Shown: positions 35,116 through 44,087, numbered from the stretch's first letter. The stretch: 64,000 nucleotides of DNA from Phaeocystidibacter marisrubri (GCF_008933165.1 NZ_WBVQ01000002.1:1-64000); one strand, 5' to 3'. The notes: generated from the letters alone by a model not told the origin. Numbers and translations are program-made.

Positions 35116-35636
35116 ATGACCGCTAAAGACAAGCAGATAGAATTCATAAAGTCTTATTTGAAGCCGAAACTCAAAGACGAAGGTTTTCGCACGTCAGACA
35201 AACCTGGTGGAAAATAAATGATGACTTCTGTGTCGTGATTAATCTTCAAAACTCACAATGGAACAGTAAGGAATTGTTAAGCTTTTGTTCTAATATCGGC
35301 GTTGGACTGACAGAGAACCTTAAAGACCCCAGTAGAAAAAAGGCGACTTACTTTGATATAGTAACAAATCTGAGAGAAGAGGCATACTTATCGGACGACA
35401 GGAAGAAACACAGGTTTAGACCTGAAAGTGGGCTTGGCTACACATTGACTACCCACACTAACCTAGCAGACTTTATCTCGGAGCTCAGCATTGATTTTGA
35501 AAGCGATATTCTACCGAAATTAGGAAGCCTGAGAACCATTCAAGATTGTTTAGACTTCTATCGACAATTTGATATTTGGGGAAAACAACTTCAGAATCAA
35601 GTTGATCGATTGAAGCTCAAGCAGGATGTCAACTAA
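35116..35636 (+). pseudogene. DUF4304-like gene with a frameshift
   Basis: Frame 1 from ATG 35116 reads MTAKDKQIEFIKSYLKPKLK and stops shortly after the segment RTSDK near 35216. The rest of the domain continues in another frame as WWKINDDFCVVINLQNSQWN and onward, open to the stop at 35636. The break falls in the run gacaaacctgg near 35200; one extra A would restore a single 170-odd-residue DUF4304-like protein. It is either a real inactivating deletion or a base-calling error. The downstream part alone (35235-35636) would be 133 residues. Confidence 0.65.
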
Positions 35637-35683
35637 GACCACCCACGTCCGATTTAACGGATGTGCGTTTCCAAGAAAACAAC

Positions 35684-36268
35684 ATGAAACGTCTCTTCTC
35701 CTTCCGTAAAACGCAAAATCTTGACACCAATGAGTTGAAACGTGCTCTTTATCATGCAGATCTAAAGACGATCAAGGAGTTTGTGAAAAACGGACTCGAT
35801 GTGAATCAGCAAATTGAAAGTTTCGATTCAGACTCTATTTTGATAAGGGCCATTCCTTGTTCTCCTGAAAAAAGAGGATCAAAACAACATTTAGGAGTAA
35901 TTGATTACTTGCTGAGTCAAGGTGCAGATATCAATCAATATAATATGGACGGATACAACTCCCTTCATATAGCTCTTTCCCACCATGACTTATCTGGAGT
36001 TTCACTCTCCCTACTTGAGAACGGTGAAGCCAATGTGAATTTAGCGGATAAGCCCAATGGCAACACTCCCCTCTTCATCGCGATTCGAGAATATGGTCTC
36101 ACCTGGCGAGAAGATCAAAAGGAGGTGAATCATCTGCGGTATAAAATCATCGAGAAGTTACTCAATCGTGGTGCCCAACTAGACCATCCCAACATCCACG
36201 GCGTCACTCCCAGATTTTGGACAGAAAGGCTGAATTCTGATGACCCGATTCATGCTCTTCTCACGTAA
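35684..36268 (+). CDS. ankyrin-repeat protein
   Basis: 194 residues from ATG 35684 (MKRLFSFRKTQN). Three or more ankyrin units are visible: LKTIKEFVKNGLDVNQ, HLGVIDYLLSQGADINQYNMDGYNSLHIAL and RYKIIEKLLNRGAQLDHPNIHGVTP. Ankyrin proteins mediate protein binding; no catalytic domain is present. Cytoplasmic by lack of signal peptide. Probably accessory, lying between a broken gene and a gene remnant. Confidence 0.8.
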   Translation: MKRLFSFRKTQNLDTNELKRALYHADLKTIKEFVKNGLDVNQQIESFDSDSILIRAIPCSPEKRGSKQHLGVIDYLLSQGADINQYNMDGYNSLHIALSHHDLSGVSLSLLENGEANVNLADKPNGNTPLFIAIREYGLTWREDQKEVNHLRYKIIEKLLNRGAQLDHPNIHGVTPRFWTERLNSDDPIHALLT

Positions 36269-36530
36269 CCCTCAACCTTCAGAGCCCTACACTTCCCGTA
36301 TTTGCTCACTTCCGCACGATTTTGCGCTTTGCTTTTCCCTCTGCCCGTTCTAAAATTGTCCTAGTCAATTAACACTGACTAGTGATAAGATTGGAAATAA
36401 AATATCACCTTACTTCAAAAGCACGCCACAAAATATGTTCAACCATAACTTTCTTAAATTGACCAAATGAATGTATGGCGCCTCATGAACACAATTGCCC
36501 ATTCGACGGTTGCATCGATATCATGAGTAA

Positions 36531-36725
36531 GATCCTGAATTTGAAGGTGGAGAATTTGAACTGAATAATCTACTTCACTGTTCAATTGAAATGCCTCTTA
36601 CTAAGGCCTGTGAATTTTTTCCAGAGGATGAGAAAGAAGAACGTATGTTCAAGTCTTACGCGGAATTCCCCTTCAACGAAATACACAAAGCCAAACCATC
36701 ACAACCCCCTCAAAAACTAATTTAA
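36531..36725 (+). pseudogene. remnant of an unidentified gene
   Basis: An open stretch of 64 codons (DPEFEGGEFELNNLLHCSIE and onward) preceded directly by an in-frame TAA, with no start codon of its own near its beginning. The composition is protein-like and acidic. Upstream sequence to about 36370 contains other short protein-like pieces in different frames. It looks like the C-terminal end of a decayed gene. The interval 36269-36530 otherwise shows nothing. Confidence 0.4.
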
Positions 36726-36726
36726 C

Positions 36727-37491
36727 TTGCAACAGAAAATAAGCATATTGGGATGTGGCTGGCTGGGATCGGCCTTGGCCACTGAATTAATCCGCAGTGG
36801 CTATGAAGTGGCTGGCTCAACCACTTCGCTGGAAAAAATGAGCGACCTGTCGGAAGCGGGAATTAAGCCATTTCTCATGAACATAAGTTCGATAGACTCT
36901 ACGATTCAGAACTTTCTATCTGCCGAGATTTTGATTGTGGCCATAACGAGTAAGAACATCGAGCATTTTGTGGATCTTATCGAATGTTTGGAGGCCTCTG
37001 AGGTACAAAAAGTGCTCTTCATTAGTTCCACCTCTGTCTACCCAAACACCAATGAAGTGGTCAGGGAAAGCACGAATACCTTGCTTACCCCTCTTGTTGA
37101 AATTGAACAACTATTCACCTCAAACCCTTCTTTTCACTCCACCATTCTTAGGTTCGGTGGTCTCTTTGGCTATGACCGTAAGCCTGGAAACTTTGTTCGA
37201 TCCAAGAAACGTATTCCAAACCCTGAAGGGTACATCAACTTTATTCATAGAGATGATTGCATCGCGATAATCGGAGAAATAATTAAACAGAACGCGTGGG
37301 ACGAAATCTTTAATGCCTGTTCCGATAGTCATCCTAAGCGAAGAGATTTCTACCGTAAAGAAGCGAGAAAAATAGGTCTTGACTCCATTGAGTTCGACGA
37401 AGACTCCAAGAATGAATTCAAAATCGTCAACTCCGAGAAACTAAAGGCACACTTGGGGTACAGCTTCAAGTATTCCGATTTAATGGAGTAA
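36727..37491 (+). CDS. SDR-type NAD(P)-binding epimerase/reductase family protein
   Basis: 254 residues from a TTG start at 36727. The N-terminal dinucleotide-binding motif ISILGCGWLGSAL (about 5-17) is the YeeZ-like variant; VLFISSTSVYPN (about 96-107) is the strand with the SSTSVY substitution for the usual active-site triad; the segment ILRFGGLFGYDR follows near 138. Extended SDR proteins of this type often have unknown substrates. Standalone gene, followed by a terminator. Confidence 0.8.
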   Translation: MQQKISILGCGWLGSALATELIRSGYEVAGSTTSLEKMSDLSEAGIKPFLMNISSIDSTIQNFLSAEILIVAITSKNIEHFVDLIECLEASEVQKVLFISSTSVYPNTNEVVRESTNTLLTPLVEIEQLFTSNPSFHSTILRFGGLFGYDRKPGNFVRSKKRIPNPEGYINFIHRDDCIAIIGEIIKQNAWDEIFNACSDSHPKRRDFYRKEARKIGLDSIEFDEDSKNEFKIVNSEKLKAHLGYSFKYSDLME

Positions 37492-37615
37492 AAGAATATT
37501 AGTGTAGATCGTCGTGTAAGTTGTGTGTGAATCGGAATTGAACCTGTTTCTAAATAGCTTACTCAACGATGGTAGATGATTAATCTCTCACACCTCCACC
37601 ACTCTCACAATAGTG

Positions 37616-37645
37616 AAAACCCCGCACAGTTCTGCGGGGTTTTTG
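37616..37645 (+). terminator. rho-independent terminator
   Basis: The stem aaaccccgca/tgcggggttt is followed by T residues. It lies 120 bp after the SDR gene and before the convergent nitroreductase operon. The preceding 37492-37615 shows no gene. Confidence 0.75.
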
Positions 37646-37692
37646 TTGTACTTGAATAAATAGACGCTTGGAAAAACATCAAGCCCCCTCTT

Positions 37693-38325
37693 CTATCTAA
37701 CCTCGAATAATTCAGATATACTTTTTCTGGTTTTGGGGTAATTGGCATAAATGTCCTTGTCGTTTCGCACACCAACGGGAACAATGAGGCAAGATTTGAG
37801 ACCTTCGGATTTCAAACCCAAGATATCATCTACTTTCTCGATGTCAAATCCTCCCATCGGACAACTATCTATGCCTAGTGTTGCCGCTGCTAGCAGGAGG
37901 TTGTTCATGGCAATATGGACTTGAGAAGACATCCAGGTTTCGAGCTTCTCATCCGACATAGCCCCCATCCAAGAGTCGATGGATTGTTGATAGGGTTGCA
38001 GTTCTTCTACCTTTCGCCCCTGATTCTCTGCCAATTTCACAATAAGATCTTCTACCTCTTTGGATTGATACTGACGTTGATGAGCAAAGACAAAAACATG
38101 TGAAGCTTCACCAATTTGCTTCTGCCCATAAGCGGCCTCCATGATGGCGGATTTTACCTCCTGCGAATCGATGATGAAAACCTTGTAAGGCTGAAGTCCA
38201 AAGGAAGACACACTGAGTTGTACGGCCTTCTTCAGGACATCTAATTGTAGGTCGGTGAGACGAACACTGGAGTTAAATGACTTGGTTGCATATCTCCATT
38301 CCAGCGCTGTAAGTAAATCAGTCAT
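37693..38325 (-). CDS. nitroreductase family protein
   Basis: 210 residues from ATG 38325 (MTDLLTALEWRYATKSFN), the typical NfsB-like beginning with the R-x-A-T-K-S FMN-contact motif. SSFGLQPYKVFII is the FMN/substrate strand, and LLAAATLGIDSCPMGGFD the conserved C-terminal FMN-binding element. FMN-dependent NAD(P)H reductase of nitro or quinone compounds. The start overlaps the stop of the GNAT gene (38318), last in a four-gene operon from 39899. Confidence 0.88.
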   Translation of the reverse strand: MTDLLTALEWRYATKSFNSSVRLTDLQLDVLKKAVQLSVSSFGLQPYKVFIIDSQEVKSAIMEAAYGQKQIGEASHVFVFAHQRQYQSKEVEDLIVKLAENQGRKVEELQPYQQSIDSWMGAMSDEKLETWMSSQVHIAMNNLLLAAATLGIDSCPMGGFDIEKVDDILGLKSEGLKSCLIVPVGVRNDKDIYANYPKTRKSISELFEVR

Positions 38326-39043
38326 TGTTCTTGTTTTTAGCTGTTTGCGCATAGTTCTGCTGAATAAATTCTGTGTGAAATCCCATCTTCTCATACAGCG
38401 GCTTACCCGCTTCTGAAGCTTGTAGAACAAGGTGGGTTTGAGGGCGATCCTTTACGATAAAGAAGAGCGCTTGCATTATTTGTCGAGCATATCCCCTCCC
38501 TCGAAACACGCGTAGAACGCCCATGGAATGCACTCCCATCACCAAGGAATCGGTACCATACAAAACCGCTGTACCCACCAACTCTCCATCAACTCTGGCG
38601 AGGTAATACTCAATGGACTCTCGCGTTGATTGAACCGTTTTGGCAGAAATAGAATAACCGAATGAAACGGAGAATAACGCACTCCACTCTTTCGCAGTTT
38701 CATCATCGGATACCCGAATCAATGTGAGCTCAGATTGGCGAGGACTACGGTCTATGGCCTTCACCATCCCATATTGGGTAGAAAGCAATCTGAGACTCGC
38801 ATACTCTATACTCGGTTCTCCAAACGCCGTTAAAGTCAGACCGGGATTGGCATCCATAAATTCTACGGCGAGTTGCCAATTCTCAAGGGCGCTTTCGTCC
38901 TTTAGCCATATCCGATTGGGCCAGCTTTCATCGCGGATGTACACTCCGGCTAGGGCATGGTTCTCAAACGAAAGTCCGCGTTCCATGCCTACCGTTTTCC
39001 ACAGGCTCTTGAGGTTGTTGATGTTTAATTCAATGGTGTTCAT
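38318..39043 (-). CDS. GNAT family N-acetyltransferase
   Basis: 241 residues. The GNAT domain occupies about 105-235; acetyl-CoA motif A is MGVHSMGVLRVFRGRGYARQIM, with the R-G-R-G-Y-A pyrophosphate loop near 185. The N-terminal 100 residues look like a degenerate second GNAT half. Substrate unknown. Two or three bases from the YdcZ-like gene upstream, so in the same operon. Confidence 0.85.
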   Translation of the reverse strand: MNTIELNINNLKSLWKTVGMERGLSFENHALAGVYIRDESWPNRIWLKDESALENWQLAVEFMDANPGLTLTAFGEPSIEYASLRLLSTQYGMVKAIDRSPRQSELTLIRVSDDETAKEWSALFSVSFGYSISAKTVQSTRESIEYYLARVDGELVGTAVLYGTDSLVMGVHSMGVLRVFRGRGYARQIMQALFFIVKDRPQTHLVLQASEAGKPLYEKMGFHTEFIQQNYAQTAKNKNND

Positions 39044-39046
39044 TTG

Positions 39047-39499
39047 CTACGATTTTGAAGTAATGAGGAGGACTCCCACCACCATAAGTGCCATTCCCAC
39101 AGCTTTGGTCAAGTTGATGGGTTGAGCGGGTAGATTGAACCACCCTTGATGTGAGGCTATTGCGGAAAAGACGATTTGTCCTACCAACCCTGCGGCTATG
39201 GTGGTGTTGATTCCAATCCGTGGAATAATCACGAAGTAGATCCCAATCCCCAATACGCTGAAAATGGCTCCGCTAAACCACAAATGGGGAGCTGCTTGCT
39301 CTAGAGAAACACTATTCCGAAAGGATTTAGAAATCCAGAGCAACCCCGAAATCACGGCTCCGCCTGCCAATGAGATGGAAATGGCTGCCAGCGGTTGATT
39401 TAGGGCCTTCCCCAGTTGACTGTTGAATCCGCTTTGAATGGCCAATGCAGCCCCACCTACAAAGGCCACAAAGACCAGTAATCCGTTTACGAAGCTCAT
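39047..39499 (-). CDS. DMT-type transporter, YdcZ/DUF606-like
   Basis: 150 residues from ATG 39499 (MSFVNGLLVFVAFVGG). Five membrane segments at about 5-25, 35-55, 70-92, 97-116 and 128-147. The segment ALAIQSGFNSQLGKAL is typical of DUF606 proteins, half-size relatives of drug/metabolite transporters. Substrate unknown. One base from the DoxX gene upstream. Confidence 0.8.
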   Translation of the reverse strand: MSFVNGLLVFVAFVGGAALAIQSGFNSQLGKALNQPLAAISISLAGGAVISGLLWISKSFRNSVSLEQAAPHLWFSGAIFSVLGIGIYFVIIPRIGINTTIAAGLVGQIVFSAIASHQGWFNLPAQPINLTKAVGMALMVVGVLLITSKS

Positions 39500-39500
39500 C

Positions 39501-39899
39501 TCAGTCCCATTTAGTTGTTGAGGATACAGCCCATTTCCCCGCACCTGTCAGAGCGAGAACAACCCCACCCATCATGAACATGAAGAGCAGATCCAGAGAC
39601 CAACCTCCATGAGGATTGAGGACAAACAGATCTCCAGTTCGGGCTACAAAAAAAGCCACCAGTGTATTGAAGCTGAAGATGAGAGAAGCGATTCTCGTCC
39701 TGAATCCGATGAGCATTGCGAGCGGCGCAACAATTTCACCGACGAGAACGCCATAAGCGAAAACAGATGGGAATCCCATGGATGCTAGACTGCTAGCAAT
39801 CCAGTCGAAACCGTTGACGATCTTACTGATGCCGTAAAACAGCATGGGAAAAGCAACGGTAATTCGAGTTAAAAAAACGGCGATGTTGAAATGTGTCAT
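39501..39899 (-). CDS. DoxX family membrane protein
   Basis: 132 residues with four membrane segments. The DoxX pattern is visible: R-x-x-x-A-x-x-M-L-F-Y-G-I-S-K in helix 1, VLVGEIVAPLAMLIGFRTRIAS in helices 2-3, and GGWSLDLLFMFMMGGVVLAL at the end. Family members are linked to redox stress and quinone metabolism. First gene of the operon DoxX-YdcZ-GNAT-nitroreductase. Confidence 0.85.
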   Translation of the reverse strand: MTHFNIAVFLTRITVAFPMLFYGISKIVNGFDWIASSLASMGFPSVFAYGVLVGEIVAPLAMLIGFRTRIASLIFSFNTLVAFFVARTGDLFVLNPHGGWSLDLLFMFMMGGVVLALTGAGKWAVSSTTKWD

Positions 39900-39924
39900 G
39901 GTTTTATTGTTTTGAGTTTTGGGG

Positions 39925-40030
39925 CGGATGGTTGGAGGACGGATGACAGAGGACAGAGGACAGATGACGGTGGACAGGTGACGGAGGATAGGTGACGGAG
40001 GATAGATGGCGGAGGCTGGATGACTGGAGT
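39925..40030. repeat. degenerate short tandem repeat
   Basis: Purine-rich units of about 10-14 bp such as ggaggataggtgac and ggaggatagatggc repeat between the DoxX gene and the outer-membrane gene. The reverse complement resembles the catcc-rich repeats at 50440-52130. Non-coding. Confidence 0.65.
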
Positions 40031-40051
40031 TTGGTGTTTGACGACTGCAGA

Positions 40052-40666
40052 CTAAATCACCGCCATTACAAACACGCCAATATTCGTCAGAGGGACTTCT
40101 CGGTTTCTGAATTGATCCATTTTGAAGGCAGCACCAAAAGAGATATCATTCATGGTAAGACCTAAGCGCATCTGTTGAATCACACGGTCCATCCCCTTGT
40201 GATCGGAGTTGTGAATGACAAACGTGTCGAACAAGAATCGGAGTTTTTGAGAGAGCATAGGATTAAACCTCAGCGAGAAATTTTGCTCGAGTGTGGCCCT
40301 ATCTCCCACAAACGTGAGTCCTAAGAAGTAAGAGGTTTGAAAAGACTCATAGCGATAGGTGTACTGTGCACCACCGGTGGTGAAAATCCCCGTGTTCTTG
40401 ATTCCTGTTCCCACTAGAAATCGCCAGGATTTCAGATCGTAATTGAAAGACGTCCGTGTGAAGTAAAGGAGGTTTTCCGTAGACTCATACTCGGCGTCCA
40501 TCAGTGTGATGTTCGTGATGGAATACGTACTCGACAGGTCTACTTCAAATCGATGAGCGTAAACTTGTGAACGCTCTCCAAAAAGCAAGCTTGGAGCGAA
40601 ACTCGTTTGCGCAATGGCAGTGGTAGTGCAAACGACTAGAACGGTTAGATAGATGATTCGTTTCAT
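40052..40666 (-). CDS. putative outer-membrane beta-barrel protein
   Basis: 204 residues with a signal peptide MKRIIYLTVLVVCTTTAIA-Q (about 1-19). The rest is alternating amphipathic strands (FLVGTGIKNTGIF, YESFQTSYFLGLTFVG, QMRLGLTMNDISFGAAFKMD) ending with an aromatic/hydrophobic strand, as for small outer-membrane barrels. No specific family recognised. Standalone. Confidence 0.6.
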   Translation of the reverse strand: MKRIIYLTVLVVCTTTAIAQTSFAPSLLFGERSQVYAHRFEVDLSSTYSITNITLMDAEYESTENLLYFTRTSFNYDLKSWRFLVGTGIKNTGIFTTGGAQYTYRYESFQTSYFLGLTFVGDRATLEQNFSLRFNPMLSQKLRFLFDTFVIHNSDHKGMDRVIQQMRLGLTMNDISFGAAFKMDQFRNREVPLTNIGVFVMAVI

Positions 40667-40728
40667 ATCAGTAGTTATTGATTGGAGGCAAAACTACTGG
40701 CAGTCAGAACCCTACAGCTTAAGCTATC

Positions 40729-41460
40729 TTAAGAAAGATCTTTTGCATGTTTTTTTCGCAGGTGACTGAGAAACTCGGGGGTCACTCCCAGGTAGGAAGC
40801 AACAACGTACTGAGGGATGCGCTGCTCGATATTCCGGTACTTCTTGATAAAGTCGAGATACCTACTATAGGCGTCTTGCGACATACTATGAATGGTACGC
40901 TCTTGAAGGGCAACATATCCCCCTTGGATTTTCTCCCGAAAGAAGTGAGAAAATGCAGGGATCTTGAGATAGAGTGCTTCCAACTCTTTCTTAGGAATTC
41001 GAACGAGTACAGTTTCCTCTAGCGCTTGGGTATACAATTCGGATGGCACCCATCGAATGAAACTGGAAAAATCACTCACCCACCATCCCTCTACACCTAC
41101 TTGTAAGGTGTGCTCTTGAGCTTGCTGATCCAAATAAAACACGCGCAAACACCCCTTGTGAATGAAATTCATGTGCGTGGATATCTGTCCCGGTTGTACC
41201 AGAAATTCTTTCTTTTTCAACACCTCTAATGACAGTGAAGGTTCGAGTTCTGCAAACTCTTCCTCTGTCAGTTCTACATGGGTTCGAAATTCTTCAAACA
41301 GATGCTGAAAGGCTATTTGGGTTGGATCGCTTTCCAAGAGTGTACGGGGATTAGGAGGACGAAAGTTACTCAAAAGGGCATTAACGAGAGGATGCTCCAT
41401 TCCTTTCTTAACATAGGTTAAGAAGTTGAACCTATCTCCCATCTGAATTTTGCAGCTCAA
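40729..41460 (-). CDS. Crp/Fnr family transcriptional regulator
   Basis: 243 residues from the longest start; Met21 (MEHPLV, 41400) is another. A cyclic-nucleotide-binding-type jelly roll lies at about 60-175 (FLVQPGQISTHMNFIHKGCLRVFY), lacking the exact cAMP-binding arginine/glutamate motif. The C-terminal region IPQYVVASYLGVTPEFLSHLRKKH is the HTH typical of short Bacteroidota Crp-like regulators. Divergent from the DUF4386-oxidoreductase pair at 41488, which it probably controls. Confidence 0.8.
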   Translation of the reverse strand: MSCKIQMGDRFNFLTYVKKGMEHPLVNALLSNFRPPNPRTLLESDPTQIAFQHLFEEFRTHVELTEEEFAELEPSLSLEVLKKKEFLVQPGQISTHMNFIHKGCLRVFYLDQQAQEHTLQVGVEGWWVSDFSSFIRWVPSELYTQALEETVLVRIPKKELEALYLKIPAFSHFFREKIQGGYVALQERTIHSMSQDAYSRYLDFIKKYRNIEQRIPQYVVASYLGVTPEFLSHLRKKHAKDLS

Positions 41461-41487
41461 TGAAATGAACCTATAAAAACGATTGAC

Positions 41488-42186
41488 ATGCGAATTAACA
41501 GTAAAACACTATCGTTGGGAGGAGCCATGTATCTCCTCATTTTCATCGGAGCCTTTTTTAGTGAAGGAGCCATTCGAGGCACAATGTTCCTGTGGGATGA
41601 CAGTACCGCCACTGTGGATGCCATTCAGAACAATTCCCGTTTCTTTCAAATCGGCATTCTGGGAGATTTGACGGCCTTCATTGCCGACGTATTCATCAGC
41701 ATACTTTTCTTTTATCTCCTCAAACCCGTGGGTTCTGTTTTAGCAGCTACGCTCAGTGCATTGCGCCTGATAGCTCACCCAGCTATTGGAATTTCCAACT
41801 TACTCTTTCAATTCCAAGCGGGAAACCTAGCCATTCATGCCACTTCTTTTAGTGATGAACAAGTGGCAGAATTGACCATGAATGCAGTAAAGACACACCA
41901 CATGGGCTACCTCCTAGCAGGTGCGATGTTCGGCGTCCATTGTTTCCTATTGGGATATGCGATGTACAAATCTGGCTTCTTCCATAAAGGATTAGCCATC
42001 CTGATGCTCGTTGCAGGTATTACCTATGTCTTGGAAACTTATGGCAGTGTAATCTGGCCAAATCAGTCGGAAATGTTCTCCTCCATTGTGATGCTCTTTG
42101 CTGTGGTTGCCGAAATTTGGCTCTTGCTCTGGCTCCTTATTCCCGCGTTCCGAAAGAAGTATTCTTCAACTATTGTACAGGCATGA
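41488..42186 (+). CDS. DUF4386 membrane protein
   Basis: 232 residues with six or so membrane segments (about 8-27, 53-77, 81-105, 140-160, 170-190, 200-222). Conserved DUF4386 features include the N-terminal GGAMYLLIFIGAFF, the RLIAHPAIGISNL region and the GYAMYKSGFFHKGLAILMLVAG element. Function of the family is unknown. The stop overlaps the following oxidoreductase as ATGA. A second DUF4386 gene occurs at 60203, also coupled to an oxidoreductase. Confidence 0.85.
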   Translation: MRINSKTLSLGGAMYLLIFIGAFFSEGAIRGTMFLWDDSTATVDAIQNNSRFFQIGILGDLTAFIADVFISILFFYLLKPVGSVLAATLSALRLIAHPAIGISNLLFQFQAGNLAIHATSFSDEQVAELTMNAVKTHHMGYLLAGAMFGVHCFLLGYAMYKSGFFHKGLAILMLVAGITYVLETYGSVIWPNQSEMFSSIVMLFAVVAEIWLLLWLLIPAFRKKYSSTIVQA

Positions 42187-43142
42187 GAGCATTTGTAAAC
42201 GACACTTACAGTGCGGTTCCGAAGCTCCAAATGAGCGTGAACTATCCGGAACCTAAACTTGGCGAAGGTCACGTTCGTATCGCGGTCCGAAGTACCTCCC
42301 TTAATGCTGCTGATCTTATCATGATGAGTGGCAAACCGCTTGCCGTTCGAACGATGTCGGGACTCTTTGGACCGAAGCACAAAGTCTTGGGAGCAGATGT
42401 GGCTGGCGTGGTGGTGGCTATGGGTCCGAATGTTCATCATCTTAAAATAGGAGATGCCGTTTTTGGCGACCTAAGTGCTGATGGATTTGGGGGTTTGGCC
42501 GAATACGTTTCAGCACCTGCCTATCGGTTCATTCCAGTTCCCAGAGGCTTGTCTTTTGAGGAAGCCGCCAGTTTGCCGATGGCAGGCGTAACAGCACTGA
42601 AAGCCTTGCGAGATAAGGCCAATGTGAAACGTGGAGATCGCGTATTGATCATCGGCGCGTCTGGAGGAGTGGGGTCTCTCGCTGTCCAATTAGCCACCGC
42701 CATGGGAGCGGAAGTATGGGCCGTTTGTAGCTCAAAAAAGAGGGATAGCGTTCAAAATCTCGGGGCAATGAAGGTGATCGACTACAAGGCGGAAGATTAC
42801 ACCAAGAGCAAGGTTAAGTACGATGCTGTGATAGATATGGCAGCCAAAGTCAGTTGGAAACAAATCAAAAACATCCTCGCCCCCAGCGGCGTGTATGTTC
42901 CCGTGGCGGTATCTCTATCGGCTACCTTCGCTTCCCTATTGGGGGGATCAGCGAAAAGAAATCAGATTCGTCCGCTGCTCTCTAGTCCGAGTGCCGCCGA
43001 CCTATATGAAATTTCTAAGTATGTGGAGAGTCTTCAACTAAGGCCCGTCATCCATCAAACCTATCCCTTAGAACGAGTAAATGAAGCGATCCGCTCACTT
43101 CAGAAGGGAGAGGCCTTCGGAAAAATTGTGATTGCGATGTAA
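42183..43142 (+). CDS. NAD(P)-dependent alcohol dehydrogenase, quinone-oxidoreductase-like (MDR)
   Basis: 319 residues from ATG 42183 (MRAFVNDTYSAVPKL), overlapping the DUF4386 stop by 4 nt. GroES-like domain at about 1-120 with VLGADVAGVVVAMGPNV, and a Rossmann domain with GASGGVGSLAVQLA (about 158-171). No structural-zinc cysteines, so a zinc-free MDR of the quinone oxidoreductase type. Substrate unknown. Paralogous to the enzyme at 59211. Confidence 0.85.
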   Translation: MRAFVNDTYSAVPKLQMSVNYPEPKLGEGHVRIAVRSTSLNAADLIMMSGKPLAVRTMSGLFGPKHKVLGADVAGVVVAMGPNVHHLKIGDAVFGDLSADGFGGLAEYVSAPAYRFIPVPRGLSFEEAASLPMAGVTALKALRDKANVKRGDRVLIIGASGGVGSLAVQLATAMGAEVWAVCSSKKRDSVQNLGAMKVIDYKAEDYTKSKVKYDAVIDMAAKVSWKQIKNILAPSGVYVPVAVSLSATFASLLGGSAKRNQIRPLLSSPSAADLYEISKYVESLQLRPVIHQTYPLERVNEAIRSLQKGEAFGKIVIAM

Positions 43143-43712
43143 TCAATCCCCACCTTCCGACATTCTCCTTCGAATCCGACTCAATGACTCTGGCTTGATG
43201 CCCAAATAGGAGGCCAAGTGATACTGAGGAACGCGTTGCAGTAAATCAGGTCGGGTCTTCATAAGGTTGATGTATCGCTCTTGAGGCGATTCAGAGAGAA
43301 GGGATTCAAATTGGTGTCGGAGGTTCTGAAAATCATCCTCCATCGAACCTCTGCAAAGGGATTCAAATCCATCGATAGCGGAAAACAACTTCGCTTCCGC
43401 TGAGCTTGTAAGCACCGCTATCGATGTTTCTTCCAAACATTCTAAACTTCTATCAGAAGACTTCTCCAGAGATTCTGCAATGGAATCTCCTTCGGTATAA
43501 AACTGAATGTTCCGTTCTTCCCCATCCACATTCCGAAGGAGACGAACCAACCCTTTCAACACAAAAAAGCCCTGAACAGTCTCACTTTTCAATGCAGTGA
43601 TACTGGCCCCTTTGGGATATGTATGAATGGGAATCAATTTTCGGATGAGCTCTTTCTGTTCATCCTTGAGTTTCAGTTCTTGACCGATGATCTCGCCTAG
43701 GTCCATTGACAT
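43143..43712 (-). CDS. Crp/Fnr family transcriptional regulator
   Basis: 189 residues, the usual length for Bacteroidota Crp-like proteins. A jelly-roll effector domain lies at about 25-120 (GFFVLKGLVRLLRNVDGEERNIQFYTEGD) and the C-terminal HTH at about 160-187 (QYHLASYLGIKPESLSRIRRRM). It converges with the oxidoreductase gene with no gap. With the regulator at 40729 it brackets the DUF4386/MDR pair. Confidence 0.85.
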   Translation of the reverse strand: MSMDLGEIIGQELKLKDEQKELIRKLIPIHTYPKGASITALKSETVQGFFVLKGLVRLLRNVDGEERNIQFYTEGDSIAESLEKSSDRSLECLEETSIAVLTSSAEAKLFSAIDGFESLCRGSMEDDFQNLRHQFESLLSESPQERYINLMKTRPDLLQRVPQYHLASYLGIKPESLSRIRRRMSEGGD

Positions 43713-43871
43713 GGGATTAAAATTACATCGAATATTTCAATCCCAAAGCGACAGATGTATAGCCTTACAATTCACTTCATTGTAAACTCACTACCTTCGA
43801 TTCAGACGTCCGTTTTGAAGGGACACCGGAAAGCTTTATCGAGTTTCACAATTGCTCTTCACTAATTCTAA

Positions 43872-44087
43872 ATGAGCGAAGTAATTCTACAATCCACTAT
43901 TACCTGTCCCAAGTGCGGTCACCAGAAGGAGGAAACCATGCCTTCAGATGCTTGTCAGTTTTTCTACGAATGTGAAAACTGCGGAGAAGTTCTGCGTCCA
44001 AAAAAAGGCGATTGTTGTGTGTATTGCACCTATGGTAGCAGGGCTTGCCCGCCCATTCAAGAGTCAGGAAGAAGTTGCTGCTCGTAA
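43872..44087 (+). CDS. GDCCVxC-domain protein
   Basis: 71 residues with a zinc-ribbon pair (CPKCGH and CENCG) followed by the family signature KKGDCCVYCTYGSRACPPIQ and a terminal SCCS. Small GDCCVxC proteins are found beside mercury and other metal-resistance genes and may handle thiol-reactive metals. Here it precedes the copper regulator and CopA by a short gap, which fits a metal role. Confidence 0.85.
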   Translation: MSEVILQSTITCPKCGHQKEETMPSDACQFFYECENCGEVLRPKKGDCCVYCTYGSRACPPIQESGRSCCS

